Shown one piece after another: positions 36,831-47,457 of a DNA stretch of 64,000 nucleotides (the first letter of the stretch is position 1; the number at the start of each line of letters is the position of its first letter). The position numbers were made by a program, and so were the translations under genes. The notes under the pieces are model-generated. The model was not told the DNA's origin. It was given only the letters and a program-made list of their open reading frames with translations, and searched no databases. The stretch is taken from the NCBI GenBank assembly GCA_963737705.1, contig CAVTTP010000004.1, positions 1 through 64,000 of the forward strand, given 5' to 3'. This stretch comes from PALSA-607 sp963737705 (GTDB lineage: Bacteria > Actinomycetota > Actinomycetes > Acidothermales > Acidothermaceae).

Positions 36831-37771
36831 AGCTTCGGACGCAGCTCCGCGACGCCCCCGCGCAAGCAAAGCGTGGGCGCGTCGCGGGGCGACGGCGACA
36901 ACGCGCCGTCCAGCTCGCGTTCTTGCTTCCTGCAGCGGTCTACCTCGTGCCGTTCTTCGGATTCCCCGTAGTCAAGAACATCCTCATGGGTTTCCAGCAC
37001 TACACAACCAAGACCTTCTTCACGGGTTCGGCGCCGTGGGCCGGGTGGGCGAACTACGCGACGGTCATCCATGCCTCGGTGTTCCGCCGGACTGTAACCG
37101 ACACAGTGTTGCTCACGGTCGGGTCCATCGTCGGGCAATTCACGATCGGACTGGCGATTGCGTGCTTCTTCAATCGACGCTTCCCACTCAGCGGCGTGCT
37201 GCGCTCTCTGCTCCTACTGCCCTGGCTGATTCCGCTCATTGCATCGAGTGCGGTTTGGCGCTGGATCCTCGATCAAGACAACGGTGCTCTCAACCGGTTT
37301 CTCGGATCCGTGCATTTGAGTCACGGGCATCTGGGCTGGCTGACCGGAACGTCGTTGGCGTTGGTGGCGGTAATCATGGTCAACATCTGGATCGGGATTC
37401 CGTTCAATACGGCGCTCTTATTCGGCGGACTTCGCAATATCCCGCAAGAGCTTTATGACGCAGCCGACCTTGACGGGGCGACTGGCTGGCGCGGGTTTCG
37501 TTACATCACGTGGCCTCTCCTGCGGCCCGTTGTCAACGTGACGCTCGTACTCGGAGTGGTCTACACCCTCAAGGTGCTCGATCTGATCCTCGGCCTGACC
37601 GGCGGCGGCCCCGCCAACGCCACGCAGACGCTGGCCACTGAGTCGTACCACCTGTCGTTCGTGAACTTCGACTTCGGCGCTGGCGCCGCGATGAGCAACA
37701 TCCTGATCGCGGTGTCGCTGGTGTTCGCGTTCATCTACCTGCATGCCATTCGACGCGGCAATGAGGAGTAA
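36824..37771 (+). CDS. Sugar ABC transporter permease (MalF/UgpA type)
   Basis: The permease (about 315 aa) has six predicted helices, starting with LAFLLPAAVYLVPFFGFPV, and the EAA loop (IPQELYDAADLDGATGWRGF). It ends LVFAFIYLHAIRRG. The ATG at 36824 sits inside the hairpin; an in-frame ATG at 36803 gives a slightly longer form. It pairs with the second permease three bases downstream. No ATPase gene is in the operon, as is common for actinobacterial sugar importers that share one MsiK-type ATPase. Confidence 0.88.
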   Translation: MSQLRTQLRDAPAQAKRGRVAGRRRQRAVQLAFLLPAAVYLVPFFGFPVVKNILMGFQHYTTKTFFTGSAPWAGWANYATVIHASVFRRTVTDTVLLTVGSIVGQFTIGLAIACFFNRRFPLSGVLRSLLLLPWLIPLIASSAVWRWILDQDNGALNRFLGSVHLSHGHLGWLTGTSLALVAVIMVNIWIGIPFNTALLFGGLRNIPQELYDAADLDGATGWRGFRYITWPLLRPVVNVTLVLGVVYTLKVLDLILGLTGGGPANATQTLATESYHLSFVNFDFGAGAAMSNILIAVSLVFAFIYLHAIRRGNEE

Positions 37772-37774
37772 GCC

Positions 37775-38647
37775 ATGACGACGTTGTCCCGTCCGACGAC
37801 CCGCACATCGGCGGCGCCACAGCCTCGCCGTGCACGCGCACGACACGAGGGCGGCCTGGGCTCCACCGCCATCGGCATCGCGATCCTCGCCGTCATGTTG
37901 TTCCCGATCTACTGGATGCTCAACGTCTCACTGCAGAAGAGCGGCGATGCGGTCGGCACGCCCTGGCTGCCCTTGCACATCACCCTGCACGGTTACTCCC
38001 AAGCGCTGCACCAACAGGGGCACTACCTCCTCACGAGCCTAGAAATCGCGATCGGCAGCGTGATTTTCAGCCTTCTCGTCGCTGCGCCGGGAGCGTACGC
38101 ACTTGCGCACTTCCGCATTCGGCGCGCTGGCGTGGTCTTGCTCGCGATCCTTGTCAGCCAGATGGTGCCGGGCATCGTTCTCGCGAACGCCCTCTACACC
38201 GCCTACAACGACGTCGGACTACTGAACAGCATCTGGGGTCTCATCCTCGCTGACTCGACGGCGGGTGTGCCGTTCGCCCTCCTCATCTTGCGGGCATTCA
38301 TGAAGTCGATCCCGACCGAAGTGATCGAAGCTGCGTACGTCGACGGTGCCGGCCCCGTGCGCACCTTCTTCTCGATCGTGCTACCGCTCAGTCGCAACGC
38401 ACTTGTCAGCGCCGGACTGTTCACCTTCCTCTTCGCATGGGGCGACTTCCTCTTCGCCCTCACGCTCACCACAAGCAACCACGTCCGGCCCGTGACGCTC
38501 GGCATCTACACGTACATCGGGGCCTACGTACATGACTGGAGTTCGGTCATGGCCACCGCAGTGCTCGCGTCGCTGCCTGCGCTCGTCTTGCTGGCCTGGG
38601 CGCAGCGGTACATCACGGCGGGCACGAACGCGGGCGCGTTGAAGTGA
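37775..38647 (+). CDS. Sugar ABC transporter permease (MalG/UgpE type)
   Basis: The 290-residue inner-membrane permease begins after a 3-base gap, with an N-terminal cytoplasmic tail, helices from AIGIAILAVMLFPIYWMLNV onward, and an EAA loop (IEAAYVDGAGPVRTFFSIVL). The last helix is followed by QRYITAGTNAGALK, the usual end of this family. It is the second half of the translocation pore. The next gene, a GH31 glycosidase, starts 71 bases later and probably acts on the imported oligosaccharide. Confidence 0.9.
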   Translation: MTTLSRPTTRTSAAPQPRRARARHEGGLGSTAIGIAILAVMLFPIYWMLNVSLQKSGDAVGTPWLPLHITLHGYSQALHQQGHYLLTSLEIAIGSVIFSLLVAAPGAYALAHFRIRRAGVVLLAILVSQMVPGIVLANALYTAYNDVGLLNSIWGLILADSTAGVPFALLILRAFMKSIPTEVIEAAYVDGAGPVRTFFSIVLPLSRNALVSAGLFTFLFAWGDFLFALTLTTSNHVRPVTLGIYTYIGAYVHDWSSVMATAVLASLPALVLLAWAQRYITAGTNAGALK

Positions 38648-38718
38648 GCGCTGGTTAACGCACCGGATTCATCGAGCACCGTGAGTTCCGAAACGCATGC
38701 CCTTCGACTAGGAGAACA

Positions 38719-40774
38719 ATGACGACATTCAGTCGTGACGCTGACGCCTTCGAGGTCAGACACCTGCACGAAGTGCTGCGGGTCGAGGCTTGGGGAGTCG
38801 ACGGGGCGCGCGTTCGAGCGGCTCAGCGACACCTTCCCGACCATGATGTCGGAGCTCTCCAGCTTCGGCCGGCTACTCCCGACGACGTGCAGATCAGCTT
38901 CGGTGAGAACACGGCGACGCTAGTCAACGGTGCCCTCACGGTCTATGTCGAACTCTGCGATGAGGAAGACAACGCCACGCCGACAGTTCGCTTCGTCCAC
39001 TCGACCGATGGTCGCGAACTCCTCGCCGAGGAGCGCGAGCATTCGTGGTGGCCGGGCGCGCGGGTGTTCTATGGCAATCGGTCGGGCGCGGGCGAGATTC
39101 ACCAACAGTTCCGGGCCTACGACGGCGAGCGGATCTATGGCATGGGGCAGCGCACCCACGGTCGCCTCAACCACAAGGGCCTGTCCCTCGATCTGGTACA
39201 GCGCAACGCCGAGGTGTCCATTCCGTTCCTGCTGAGCAGCAGGGGATATGGGTTCTTGTGGAACAACCCGGCCATCGGTCGCGTCGAGTTCGCCGACAAC
39301 GCAACCCGCTGGACGGCGACGCAGTCCAGAGCAATCGACTACTTCGTGACTGTTGGCTCACCGAACGAAATCATGGCCCGTTACGCCGACGCGACGGGCC
39401 ACGCTCCCCGACTTCCGGCTTGGGCTAGCGGATTTTGGCAGTGCAAGCTTCGCTACCGCACCCAGGAAGAGCTACTTGAAGTCGCTCGGGAGTATCGCCG
39501 CAGAGGGCTGCCCCTATCAGTCATCGTGTGCGACTTCTTTCATTGGACGGCGATGGGTGACTACAAGTTTGACCCCGCCGAGTATCCCGATCCAAAGGCC
39601 ATGGTCGATGAACTCGACGAGCTCGGAGTTCGGCTGATGGTTTCGGTGTGGCCAACGATCTCGCCGTTGTCGGAGAACTACAACCACCTTCGCGACGAGG
39701 GCATGTTGATCGGCGTCGACCAAGGCATCGAGTTCCAGTCGACCATGCGCGACAAGGGCATGGATGTCCCGCTGCCAGTCGCCGTGTACGACGCGACGAA
39801 CCCGCGTACACGCGAGTGGGTGTGGTCGGTCATTAAGGACAACTACTTCGACGTCGGTATCCGAGCGTGGTGGCTTGACGCGTGCGAGCCGGAACTCAAT
39901 CCGGGGCACGTGGCGAACCTCTCCATGTTCGCGGGTCCAGGTAGCGAGGTCGCATGCATCTACCCGCGCGACAACGCCCGTATCTTCGCCGACGGAATGG
40001 CGGCTGCTGCAGCATCAACCGGCAATCCCGCGGACGCCGAGACAGTTCTGCTGTGCCGCTCGGCATGGGCCGGTCAGCAGCAGTACCCGGCCGCGGTGTG
40101 GTCGGGCGACATTCCCGCGACCTGGGACTCTCTGAGCACGCAAGTCCGCGCGGGCCTCAGCATCGCCATTGCGGGAATCCCTTGGTGGACAACGGATATC
40201 GGCGGATTCCACGGCGGCGACCCCGACGACGACAACTACCGAGAACTCATGATTCGGTGGTTTCAGTTCGGCGCATTCTGCCCCCTGTTCCGGCGCACGG
40301 CAATCGCGAGCCACGCACCAGGACGACTGGTTGGGACATGACTGGCGGCCCGAACGAGGTATGGAGCTACGGCCCACAAGCGCTCGAGATCATCACCGCG
40401 GTCTTGGAAATGCGAGAGCGACTTCGGCCCTACCTTCATGAACAACTCGACATGGCGTCGACCGACGGTCTTCCTGCGATGCGGCCGCTGTTCCTGGACT
40501 TCCCTGACGACGAGCAAGTCATGGCTCGTCGAGGACCAGATGATGTTCGGGCCTGATGTTCTGGTCGCTCCCGTGCTTGAACACGGAGCCCGCAGCCGCA
40601 AGGTTTATCTGCCCACAGGCTCACAGTGGACGCACGCGTGGAGTGGCCGCGTCTACTCAGGTGGTGCGTTCGTCGAAGAGGACGCACCGCTTCATGAAAT
40701 CCCGGTCTATCTGCGCGACGGAGCCGCTGTGCCCGTGCTCGCGCCAATGGGAGGCATCTGCATGTCAAGAATAG
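38719..40774 (+). CDS. GH31 family glycosidase (alpha-xylosidase/alpha-glucosidase), frameshifted
   Basis: The ATG at 38719 follows CTAGGAG. The protein has the GH31 N-terminal beta domain (GERIYGMGQRTHGRLNHKG), the barrel (WASGFWQCKLRYRTQEELLE, PLSVIVCDFFHW), the nucleophile Asp in WWLDACEPE and the DIGGFHGG loop. At about 40293 the frame changes and RLHG-REP reading resumes, at about 40515 it changes again (WLVEDQMMFGPDVLVAPV), and one more change is needed before the stop near 40774. It lacks a signal peptide, so it acts in the cytoplasm. The pattern resembles YicI-type alpha-xylosidases. Confidence 0.82.
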
Positions 40775-42083
40775 TTGAGATGGTGACCAGCGATGTTCGA
40801 TTCCCGACCTCGCTGGAGCTCGCCGGCTCAGACGCGGTCAACACCGATCCTGACTACTCCGCCGCCTACCTTGAGTTGACGACCGATGCTGGTGACGGAC
40901 ATCGGGTTGCGGATTCGTCTTTACTACCGGCCGCGGGAACGACGTGCAGCTGGCGGCGATCGACGCGCTGCGAGACCACATCGTGGGGCGTGATGTCGAA
41001 GAGTTGCTCGAGCATCTTGGCGCCTTCGGAATCGAGCTGAGTTCCGACAGCCAGCTGCGATGGCTTGGCCCGGAGAAGGGCGTCATTCACATGGCGTGCG
41101 GCGCGGTCGTCAATGCGCTGTGGGACTTGAAGGCGAAGCGCGCGGGTAAGCCGCTGTGGCTGTTGTTGAGCGAGCTTACAACGGACCAAATCCTTGATCT
41201 GGTCGACTTCCAGTACATCAGCGATGCACTCTCGCGCGACGAGGCAGCTGCCTTGTTGGATGCACAGCTGCCAACTCGCGGTGAACGCATCGCGACGCTG
41301 AAGGAACGCGGATACCCCGCGTACACCACATCGCCGGGCTGGCTCGGGTATGACGACGAAAAGGTAGGCCGGCTCAGCATCGAGGCCGTGCTAGAGGGCT
41401 TCTCGATGATCAAGCTGAAGGTTGGACGCAACGTACTGGAGGACAGGCACAGATTCGCACTCGTGCGAAACCTCCTCGGTCCCACGTTCCCGATCGCCGT
41501 CGACGCGAATCAACGTTGGGGAGTAGACGAGGCCGTTAGCTGGATGCGGCAGCTGGCCGAGTTCAGCCCCGCATGGATCGAAGAGCCCACCAACCCCGAT
41601 GACATCCTCGGACATGCTGCGATCCGTCAGCGGATCACTCCGATTCCAGTGGCCACGGGCGAGCACACCCACAACCGGATCATGTTCAAGCAGCTCCTGC
41701 AGGCAGGAGCGGTCGATGTCGTGCAGATCGACGCTTGCCGGGTCGGCGGGGTCAACGAAATCCTGGCGATCCTCCTGCTCGCAGCCAAATTCGGCGTTCG
41801 GGTTTGTCCGCATGCAGGTGGCGTCGGTCTTTGCGAGCTGGTACAGCACTTCGCCATGTTCGACTACGTCGCCGTGACCGGCGACATGTCTGGTCGAGCA
41901 ATCGAATACGTCGACCACTTGCACGAACACTTTGTGACGCCCGTGCACATCCGAACCGGACGCTACGTCGCGCCCCACGAGCCGGGCTCCGGTGCCCAGA
42001 TGCTCTCGGCGTCGGTCACCGAATACAGCTTCCCGGAAGGTGACGCGTGGACGTTCCCCAAGTCCGCTGTCTACTCACAATGA
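40762..42083 (+). CDS. Enolase-superfamily sugar-acid dehydratase (L-fuconate dehydratase-like), frameshifted
   Basis: The ATG at 40762 follows GGGAGG. MSRIVEMVTSDVRFPTSLEL and NTDPDYSAAYLELTTD match the N terminus of L-fuconate dehydratase (FucD/ENOSF1) as I remember it. Near 40905 the frame shifts and GCGFVFTTGRG leads into QLRWLGPEKGVIHMACGAVV, YPAYTTSPGWLGY, KLKVGRN, DANQRWGVDEAVSWM, IEEPTNPDDILGHA, ATGEHTHNRI and CPHAGGVGLCELVQH. These hold the Lys base and Asp/Glu metal ligands. It would dehydrate L-fuconate, or a related acid such as L-galactonate, released from fucosylated glycans. Confidence 0.85.
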
Positions 42084-42166
42084 GCCGCTTCCCCAGATCA
42101 GCCGTACGGAATTCCGGGAGCGTTACCAGACAGTGCCGTCTCACCCAACCTCTGGAAGGGAAACCA

Positions 42167-45100
42167 GTGAAGCCCACTTTTGCGCGACGCCGTCTACTGT
42201 GCGGCGGCCTCGCCGCACTGCTCATGACCTCCGTGCTTGCGGCTGTGGCAGCGCAACCGGCCGTGGCCGACAGCATCACCGCCACGCAGGCCATGCGAAT
42301 CGTCTCGCAGTACACTGGTGTCTGGAATTCTCCACCCGCCTACGTGCCGTCGAGCGAAGGCTCCCGCGGCCCAGAGATGGGCAACGGTGATGTCGGTGTC
42401 CTCGAGGGCGGCTCCATAGACAACCAGACGTTCTACGTCGGCAAGAACGACTTCTTCTCCTCCACGACATCCGCCATCAAGCCGCTCGGACGGATTGTCG
42501 TGTCAGCGGCTGGCCTTGCGGGCTCTTCGTACAACGTCATCCAAGACATCGCGGATGCCGAAGTGCGCGGAACGTACAGCCTCGGTGGCCAGACACTCGC
42601 GACGACCAGTTGGGTCGATGCCAACTGGAACATGTTCGTGACATCGTTCACGCTCACCGGCGGCAACGCCCAGAGCATCGGCATCACCCTCCAAAACGGC
42701 ACGGGTGGCACACCGACGGTGTCGAATGACGGGAACGTCTTGAGCGCCGACGTGCAGGCTGACACCGGCGGCAGCGGCGACCCGCGTGCGCGCATGGCGG
42801 CGCGGACGATCGGCGGAACGCAGTCGATCTCCGGTAACACGCTGACCGTCACCGTCCAGCCGAATACGACGTCGACGCTCGTCGTCGGGATCCAGTCCAG
42901 CATCGACACGTCGAACTACCAAAGCAGTGCAGTTTCGATCGTGGCGAACCTGAGCCAACAAGATGTCGCGAGTCACAACGCATCGCACCGCAGTTGGTGG
43001 CAGGGCTACTGGCAGCAGTCGTTCATTGAAATCCCGGACAAGGCCATCGAGAAGAGCTGGTACGGCTCGCTGTACCTCTTGGGCTGCGTAAGCCGGACCG
43101 GCAAATACGCGCCAGGCCTGTGGGGCAACTGGATCCCCGAGGACATGAACTGGGGCGGCGACTATCACACCAACTACAACTACGAGGCGCCCTTCTACGC
43201 GGCGTTGGCCACCAATCACATTGATCAGATCGGCTCATACGATCAGGCCGTACTCGACTACCAGTCGGCAGGCGCGATGCTCGCACAGAACAACCATGAC
43301 GCGGGCGTGTTGTACCCCGTCGGCATCTCGCCGAAGGGGACTAGCATGGACGCGAAGCTGCTGCATAACCAGGTGTCGGACGCGGCCTACTTGGCCAGTG
43401 ACATGGTGATGCGCTTCGAATACACGTACGACACGTCCTATGCCAACACTGTCTACCCTTGGCTGAAGCAGGTCGGCCTGTTCTGGCAGAGCTACCTGGC
43501 CTGGGACGCCACCAATAACCGCTATGTGATCAACAACGACGCCCAGCACGAGGATCAGACCGGCACGCAGATGAACGGCAGCATGTCGCTTGGACTGGTG
43601 AACCTTCTCTTTCATGGTCTTGTGGACATGAGCACGGCCTTGAACGTCGACGCCAGCACGCGCTCGACTGGCAGTACATCCTGGACCACTTGAGCAAGCC
43701 AGCCACGTTTACCCGCAACGGGCAGACGGTCGTTCGCGAGACGGAGACTGGCGCCGATTTCAACGATGACGGCACCGCGGTCGACAGCATGTACATCTAT
43801 CCGGGCAATCTGGTCGGGCTGGATAGCACGTCGACGGACTTGCAGAACGCGCAAAACACGATCGGTCAGCTGACCATGGCATGGAACGGCGGCAACGCAC
43901 CGAGCACCTTCTACGCGGCCGCGGCCCAAGTGGGCTATAGCCCGGTCACCCTGTTGTCGAACCTGCACGACGAGGCTACCAACCAGAGCTTCAACAACAT
44001 GGCGATCCATCACAACGGTGGCGGCATCGAGAACCTCAACGTCACGACATCTGGCCTCGACGCGATGCTGCTCCAGTCATCCCAAAATGATGTGCACGTG
44101 TTCGCCGACTGGCCCACGAACACCAACGCGAAGTTCGGCGACCAGCTGGCGTACGGCGGCTTCCTGGTCTCGAGCGACCTAGAGAACGGCACGGTCCAGT
44201 ACATTCGCGCCATCAGTCAAAAGGGCCGGAACTTCACCTTCACGAATCCGTGGCCAAACCAAACGCTTGTGCTCTACCGCAACGGAACCGCGGTAGGAAC
44301 CCTCTCGGGGTCGAGGATCACCGTTACGACGTCTGTCAACGACACCTTGCATATCGCCCCGAACGGGACCTCGTACTCGACAATCCTCACCCAAATGGCC
44401 CTGCCACTCGGAAGCGGCGCGGAGGCGCCGTTTAATGGGACGGCGGCGCCGGTTCCTGGCACGGTGCAAGGGGAGAACTATGACACTGGTGGTGCCGGTG
44501 TTGGTTACAACGTTAACTCCGCCAACGGCACAGCGAACAGTTACCGCGGCGACGGTGTGGACCTGGAAATGACAATGGATACCGGCGGCGGTTACGACCT
44601 GGGTTGGACCGCGGCCGGGCAGTGGTTCCGCTACACCGTCAACGTGGCCACCGCCGGCACGTACACGGTCAGTTTCCGGGTCGCAGCTCCCTCCGCGGTC
44701 ACCGGCGCGTTCCACCTGTCCAACGCATCCGGGCAAAACTTGACCGGCGCCGTCAATGCCCCAGCTACCGGCAACTTCCAAGCCTGGACAACCGTCACAG
44801 CCAACGTCACCCTGCCCGCCGGGCAACAAACCCTGACCCTGAACGAAGACAACGGCGGATGGAACATCAACAACCTGTCGTTCACGACCAGCGGGGGCGG
44901 CACCGAGGCGCCGTTTAATGGGACGGCGGCGCCGGTTCCTGGCACGGTGCAAGGGGAGAACTATGACACTGGTGGTGCCGGTGTTGGTTACAACGTTAAC
45001 TCCGCCAACGGCACAGCGAACAGTTACCGCGGCGACGGTGTGGACCTGGAAATGACAATGGATACCGGCGGCGGTTACGACCTGGGTTGGACCGCGGCCG

Positions 45101-45834
45101 GGCAGTGGTTCCGCTACACCGTCAACGTGGCCACCGCCGGCACGTACACGGTCAGTTTCCGGGTCGCAGCTCCCTCCGCGGTCACCGGCGCGTTCCACCT
45201 GTCCAACGCATCCGGGCAAAACTTGACCGGCGCCGTCAACATCCCAGCTACCGGCAACTTCCAAAACTGGACAACCGTCACAGCCAACGTCACCCTGCCC
45301 GCTGGCCAACAAACGCTGACCCTGAACGAAGACAACGGCGGATGGAACGTCAACTACCTGTCGTTCACGACCAGCGGCGGCGGCACCATCAGCTCCTCCG
45401 CTTGGTATGAAGTGATCAATCAAAACAGCAACTCCTGCGTCGACGACGCCGGAGCGAGCACCGCCAACGGCACCGCCGTTCAACAGTGGACATGCGGCGG
45501 GGCCGCCAACCAGCAATGGCAGTTCCAGCCCACCGGCGGCGGCTACTACTCCGTGCTCAACCGCAACGCCGCAACACAAAATGAGGTCTGGGACATCTCC
45601 GGCGGCCCATCTGCCACCAGCCCCGGCATCGGCATCCAAACCTGGTCCAACGGCGGCGGCACCAACCAGCAATGGCAACCGGTGTCACTCGGCGGCGGCT
45701 ATTACAAATTCGTCGCACTCAACGACGGCCTCTGCCTCGACGTCCCTGGAGCATCCACTGCCAACGGCGTCCAACTCCAACAAAACACCTGCAACGGCGC
45801 AACCGAACAAGGCTTCCGACTACTACAGCAATAG
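42167..45834 (+). CDS. Secreted GH95-like glycosidase with two CBM6 and a ricin-type domain, frameshifted
   Basis: The GTG at 42167 follows GGAAGGG. An Arg-rich signal peptide (FARRRLLCGGLAALL, cleavage near AVADS) may use the Tat route. The catalytic part has GLWGNWIPEDMNWGGDYHTN and YEAPFYAALA, recalling the alpha/alpha barrel of GH95 alpha-L-fucosidases. A frameshift near 43655 joins it to ALDWQYILDHLSKP. Two almost identical 161-residue CBM6-like modules (from EAPFNGTAAPVPG) follow, then a ricin-type beta-trefoil with QQW repeats. It is roughly 1,220 residues long and acts outside the cell on plant polysaccharide. Assignment to GH95 is likely but not certain. Confidence 0.72.
44422..45387 (+). 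repeat. Tandem duplication of a 483 bp CBM6 module
   Basis: Copy 1 (44422-44904) and copy 2 (44905-45387) are each exactly 483 bases and differ at only a handful of positions, mostly in the last third (for example NAPATGNFQAW against NIPATGNFQNW). This is a recent in-frame duplication of one carbohydrate-binding module. Confidence 0.9.
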
Positions 45835-45845
45835 CCCCAACACCG

Positions 45846-45881
45846 GGCCACCGGTCGCCAACCAGACGGCGACCGGTGGCC
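45846..45881. terminator. Hairpin terminator between glycosidase and integrase
   Basis: A perfect 14 bp stem (GGCCACCGGTCGCC) with an 8-base loop starts 12 bases after the glycosidase stop. It lies between two convergent genes and could end transcription from both sides. There is no long T tract, which is common in GC-rich genomes. Confidence 0.75.
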
Positions 45882-45991
45882 AGCAGTTGCGGTGGACCCG
45901 ATCCGCGATATCCGGCCGGCCGGATTCATTCGGACTCCGATCCCTCAGCGGCCACCAACTCCTACATTCCTGCGTCCGGCCCGGCTGGGTA

Positions 45992-47242
45992 TCAGCCGGG
46001 CTCGAGTTGGGAGATCGGTTGGTGTGATGGGGGAGTGTGGCTTCTGTTTTCGCGCATGTAGATCTCGAGCTTCTCGCGGCCTTCTTCGTAGCGTTCGCGC
46101 ATCAGGTGGGTGTAGATGTTCGCGGTCAGCGTCGGGCTCTTGTGCCCTAAGCGCTGTTGGACCTCGAACAGGGTGAGGCCGGCGTCGAACATCAACGAGG
46201 CAGCAGTGTGCCGCAGCGTCAGCCACGTGACACGCCGACCGTTCAGGCCGGCGCGGATGACCGCTGGTCTTAGTGCGTCGCGGCTGAAGTTGCCGCGCAG
46301 GATGTGACCCCCGCGGTTGTTGGTGAACACGAGGTCGTCACGGCCGGCGTCGGGTCGATAGCGAGCGAGGTGTTCGAGGAGCACGTCCATCACTGCGGCG
46401 GGTGCGGGCAGCGTGCGGCAGTCCTCGGTTTTGTTGAAGCGTTCCTCGAACGTGCGGCTGCCGTTCTGGTTGACCACGATCCGCCCGAACGTCACCTCCT
46501 TGCGCAACGGGTTGAGGTCGCATACCCGCAGTCCGATCGCTTCGTTCCACCGTGGACCTAGCCAGGCGCCCATGAACACCAACGCTTGATAGCGGTGGTT
46601 GGTACGCAGCCGTGCGTAGCGCACGTCGTCGTCGACGAATCCAGCCACCAGGCGGTCGACTTCTTCAGCGGTCAGCACGTCGTCGAACGTCTTGCGCATG
46701 TCCGGCAGCTTCGGCAACACCACGTCGATACACGGATTGTCGATCACCCGATCCTTTGCCGCTCGGCGCAACGGCCCGCGCAGCAACGCGTAACAATGCC
46801 GCACCGAATGCGGGCCCATCTTGCGTGACAGGTCGGCCACCCAGTCGTCGATGTCGGAGGGCCGGATCTGTCCGATCTCCCACTTCGACCAGTACGGCAA
46901 CACGTGCTTGGCGGCTCGCTGCGCGTCGGTAAAGACACGCGTCTCACTGACCTGCCGCGACCCTAGCCAGCGCTGGTAGTACGTCTCGAACAGCGCTTCG
47001 CGTTCCTCCCGCGGCACATACGTGCCGCGATGCAACCCGGTTTCGACCTCGGCCTTGCGTTCGAACGCCGGGCGCGGTGCACGGCGCGCAGTCCCACCCT
47101 TGAATCGCTCGGTTCGTTCTTTGCCGCCGCGCTCCCGATACCGCAGATCCCAGCCACCAGCCCGATACCGCAAACTCGCCACGTGTCCGCCCCGCGCTCT
47201 TGACCACATTTTGACCACACCACGCTGCGAATTGGCTGACAT
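45992..47242 (-). CDS. int: Tyrosine recombinase/integrase of the island
   Basis: A SAM-like N-terminal core-binding domain (ALFETYYQRWLGSRQVSETR) precedes the catalytic domain. Box I Arg is in GPRWNEAIGLRV. Box II reads WLTLRHTAASL, with Leu where the conserved His of H-x-x-R is expected. LGHKSPTLTANIYTHL supplies the later His and the nucleophile Tyr. The gene ends the second island, with core 3 about 100 bases upstream of it, so it probably catalysed insertion into the tRNA-Glu gene. Start choice is uncertain: ATG at 47242 or 47209 (the latter overlaps the TTGACCACA repeats). Confidence 0.88.
   Translation of the reverse strand: MSANSQRGVVKMWSRARGGHVASLRYRAGGWDLRYRERGGKERTERFKGGTARRAPRPAFERKAEVETGLHRGTYVPREEREALFETYYQRWLGSRQVSETRVFTDAQRAAKHVLPYWSKWEIGQIRPSDIDDWVADLSRKMGPHSVRHCYALLRGPLRRAAKDRVIDNPCIDVVLPKLPDMRKTFDDVLTAEEVDRLVAGFVDDDVRYARLRTNHRYQALVFMGAWLGPRWNEAIGLRVCDLNPLRKEVTFGRIVVNQNGSRTFEERFNKTEDCRTLPAPAAVMDVLLEHLARYRPDAGRDDLVFTNNRGGHILRGNFSRDALRPAVIRAGLNGRRVTWLTLRHTAASLMFDAGLTLFEVQQRLGHKSPTLTANIYTHLMRERYEEGREKLEIYMRENRSHTPPSHQPISQLEPG
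47200..47220. repeat. Tandem TTGACCACA pair at the integrase 5' end
   Basis: TTGACCACA occurs twice, 11 bases apart, over the start of the integrase gene and about 120 bases from core 3. The placement fits arm-type integrase sites that also let the protein control its own gene. A matching pair is at 33860-33880. Confidence 0.5.
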
Positions 47243-47338
47243 CGGGTGACACACGAGATCACCCGATATCATCAAACCCGCAGGTCAGCGGCCCTGCACG
47301 TCATGATGCACGCTGGGTGCGGCAAGTAATCGGGTCTT

Positions 47339-47383
47339 CTCTCAAGGCGGTAGCGCGGGTTCGAATCCCGTCGGGGCTACACA
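47339..47383 (+). repeat. Attachment core 3: 3' part of tRNA-Glu(CUC)
   Basis: Third identical 45-base copy, at the right boundary of the second island. A flank AACCGCAGGTCA follows, also present after core 1, and an extra AACCCGCAGGTCAGCGG lies left of it at about 47276. Beyond it, chromosomal-looking genes begin. Confidence 0.8.
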
Positions 47384-47457
47384 AAACCGCAGGTCAAAGG
47401 CCGGGTTGTCAGACCCGCAAACCGTTCTTTCTACAGCCGTCGCTTAGGGTGCGGAAC

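Noticed and set aside
44179..45678. Long open minus-strand frame (499 codons) opposite the CBM6 repeats
   Set aside because: It is the shadow of the repeated GC-rich CBM region; the plus strand encodes clear CBM6 and ricin-type motifs.
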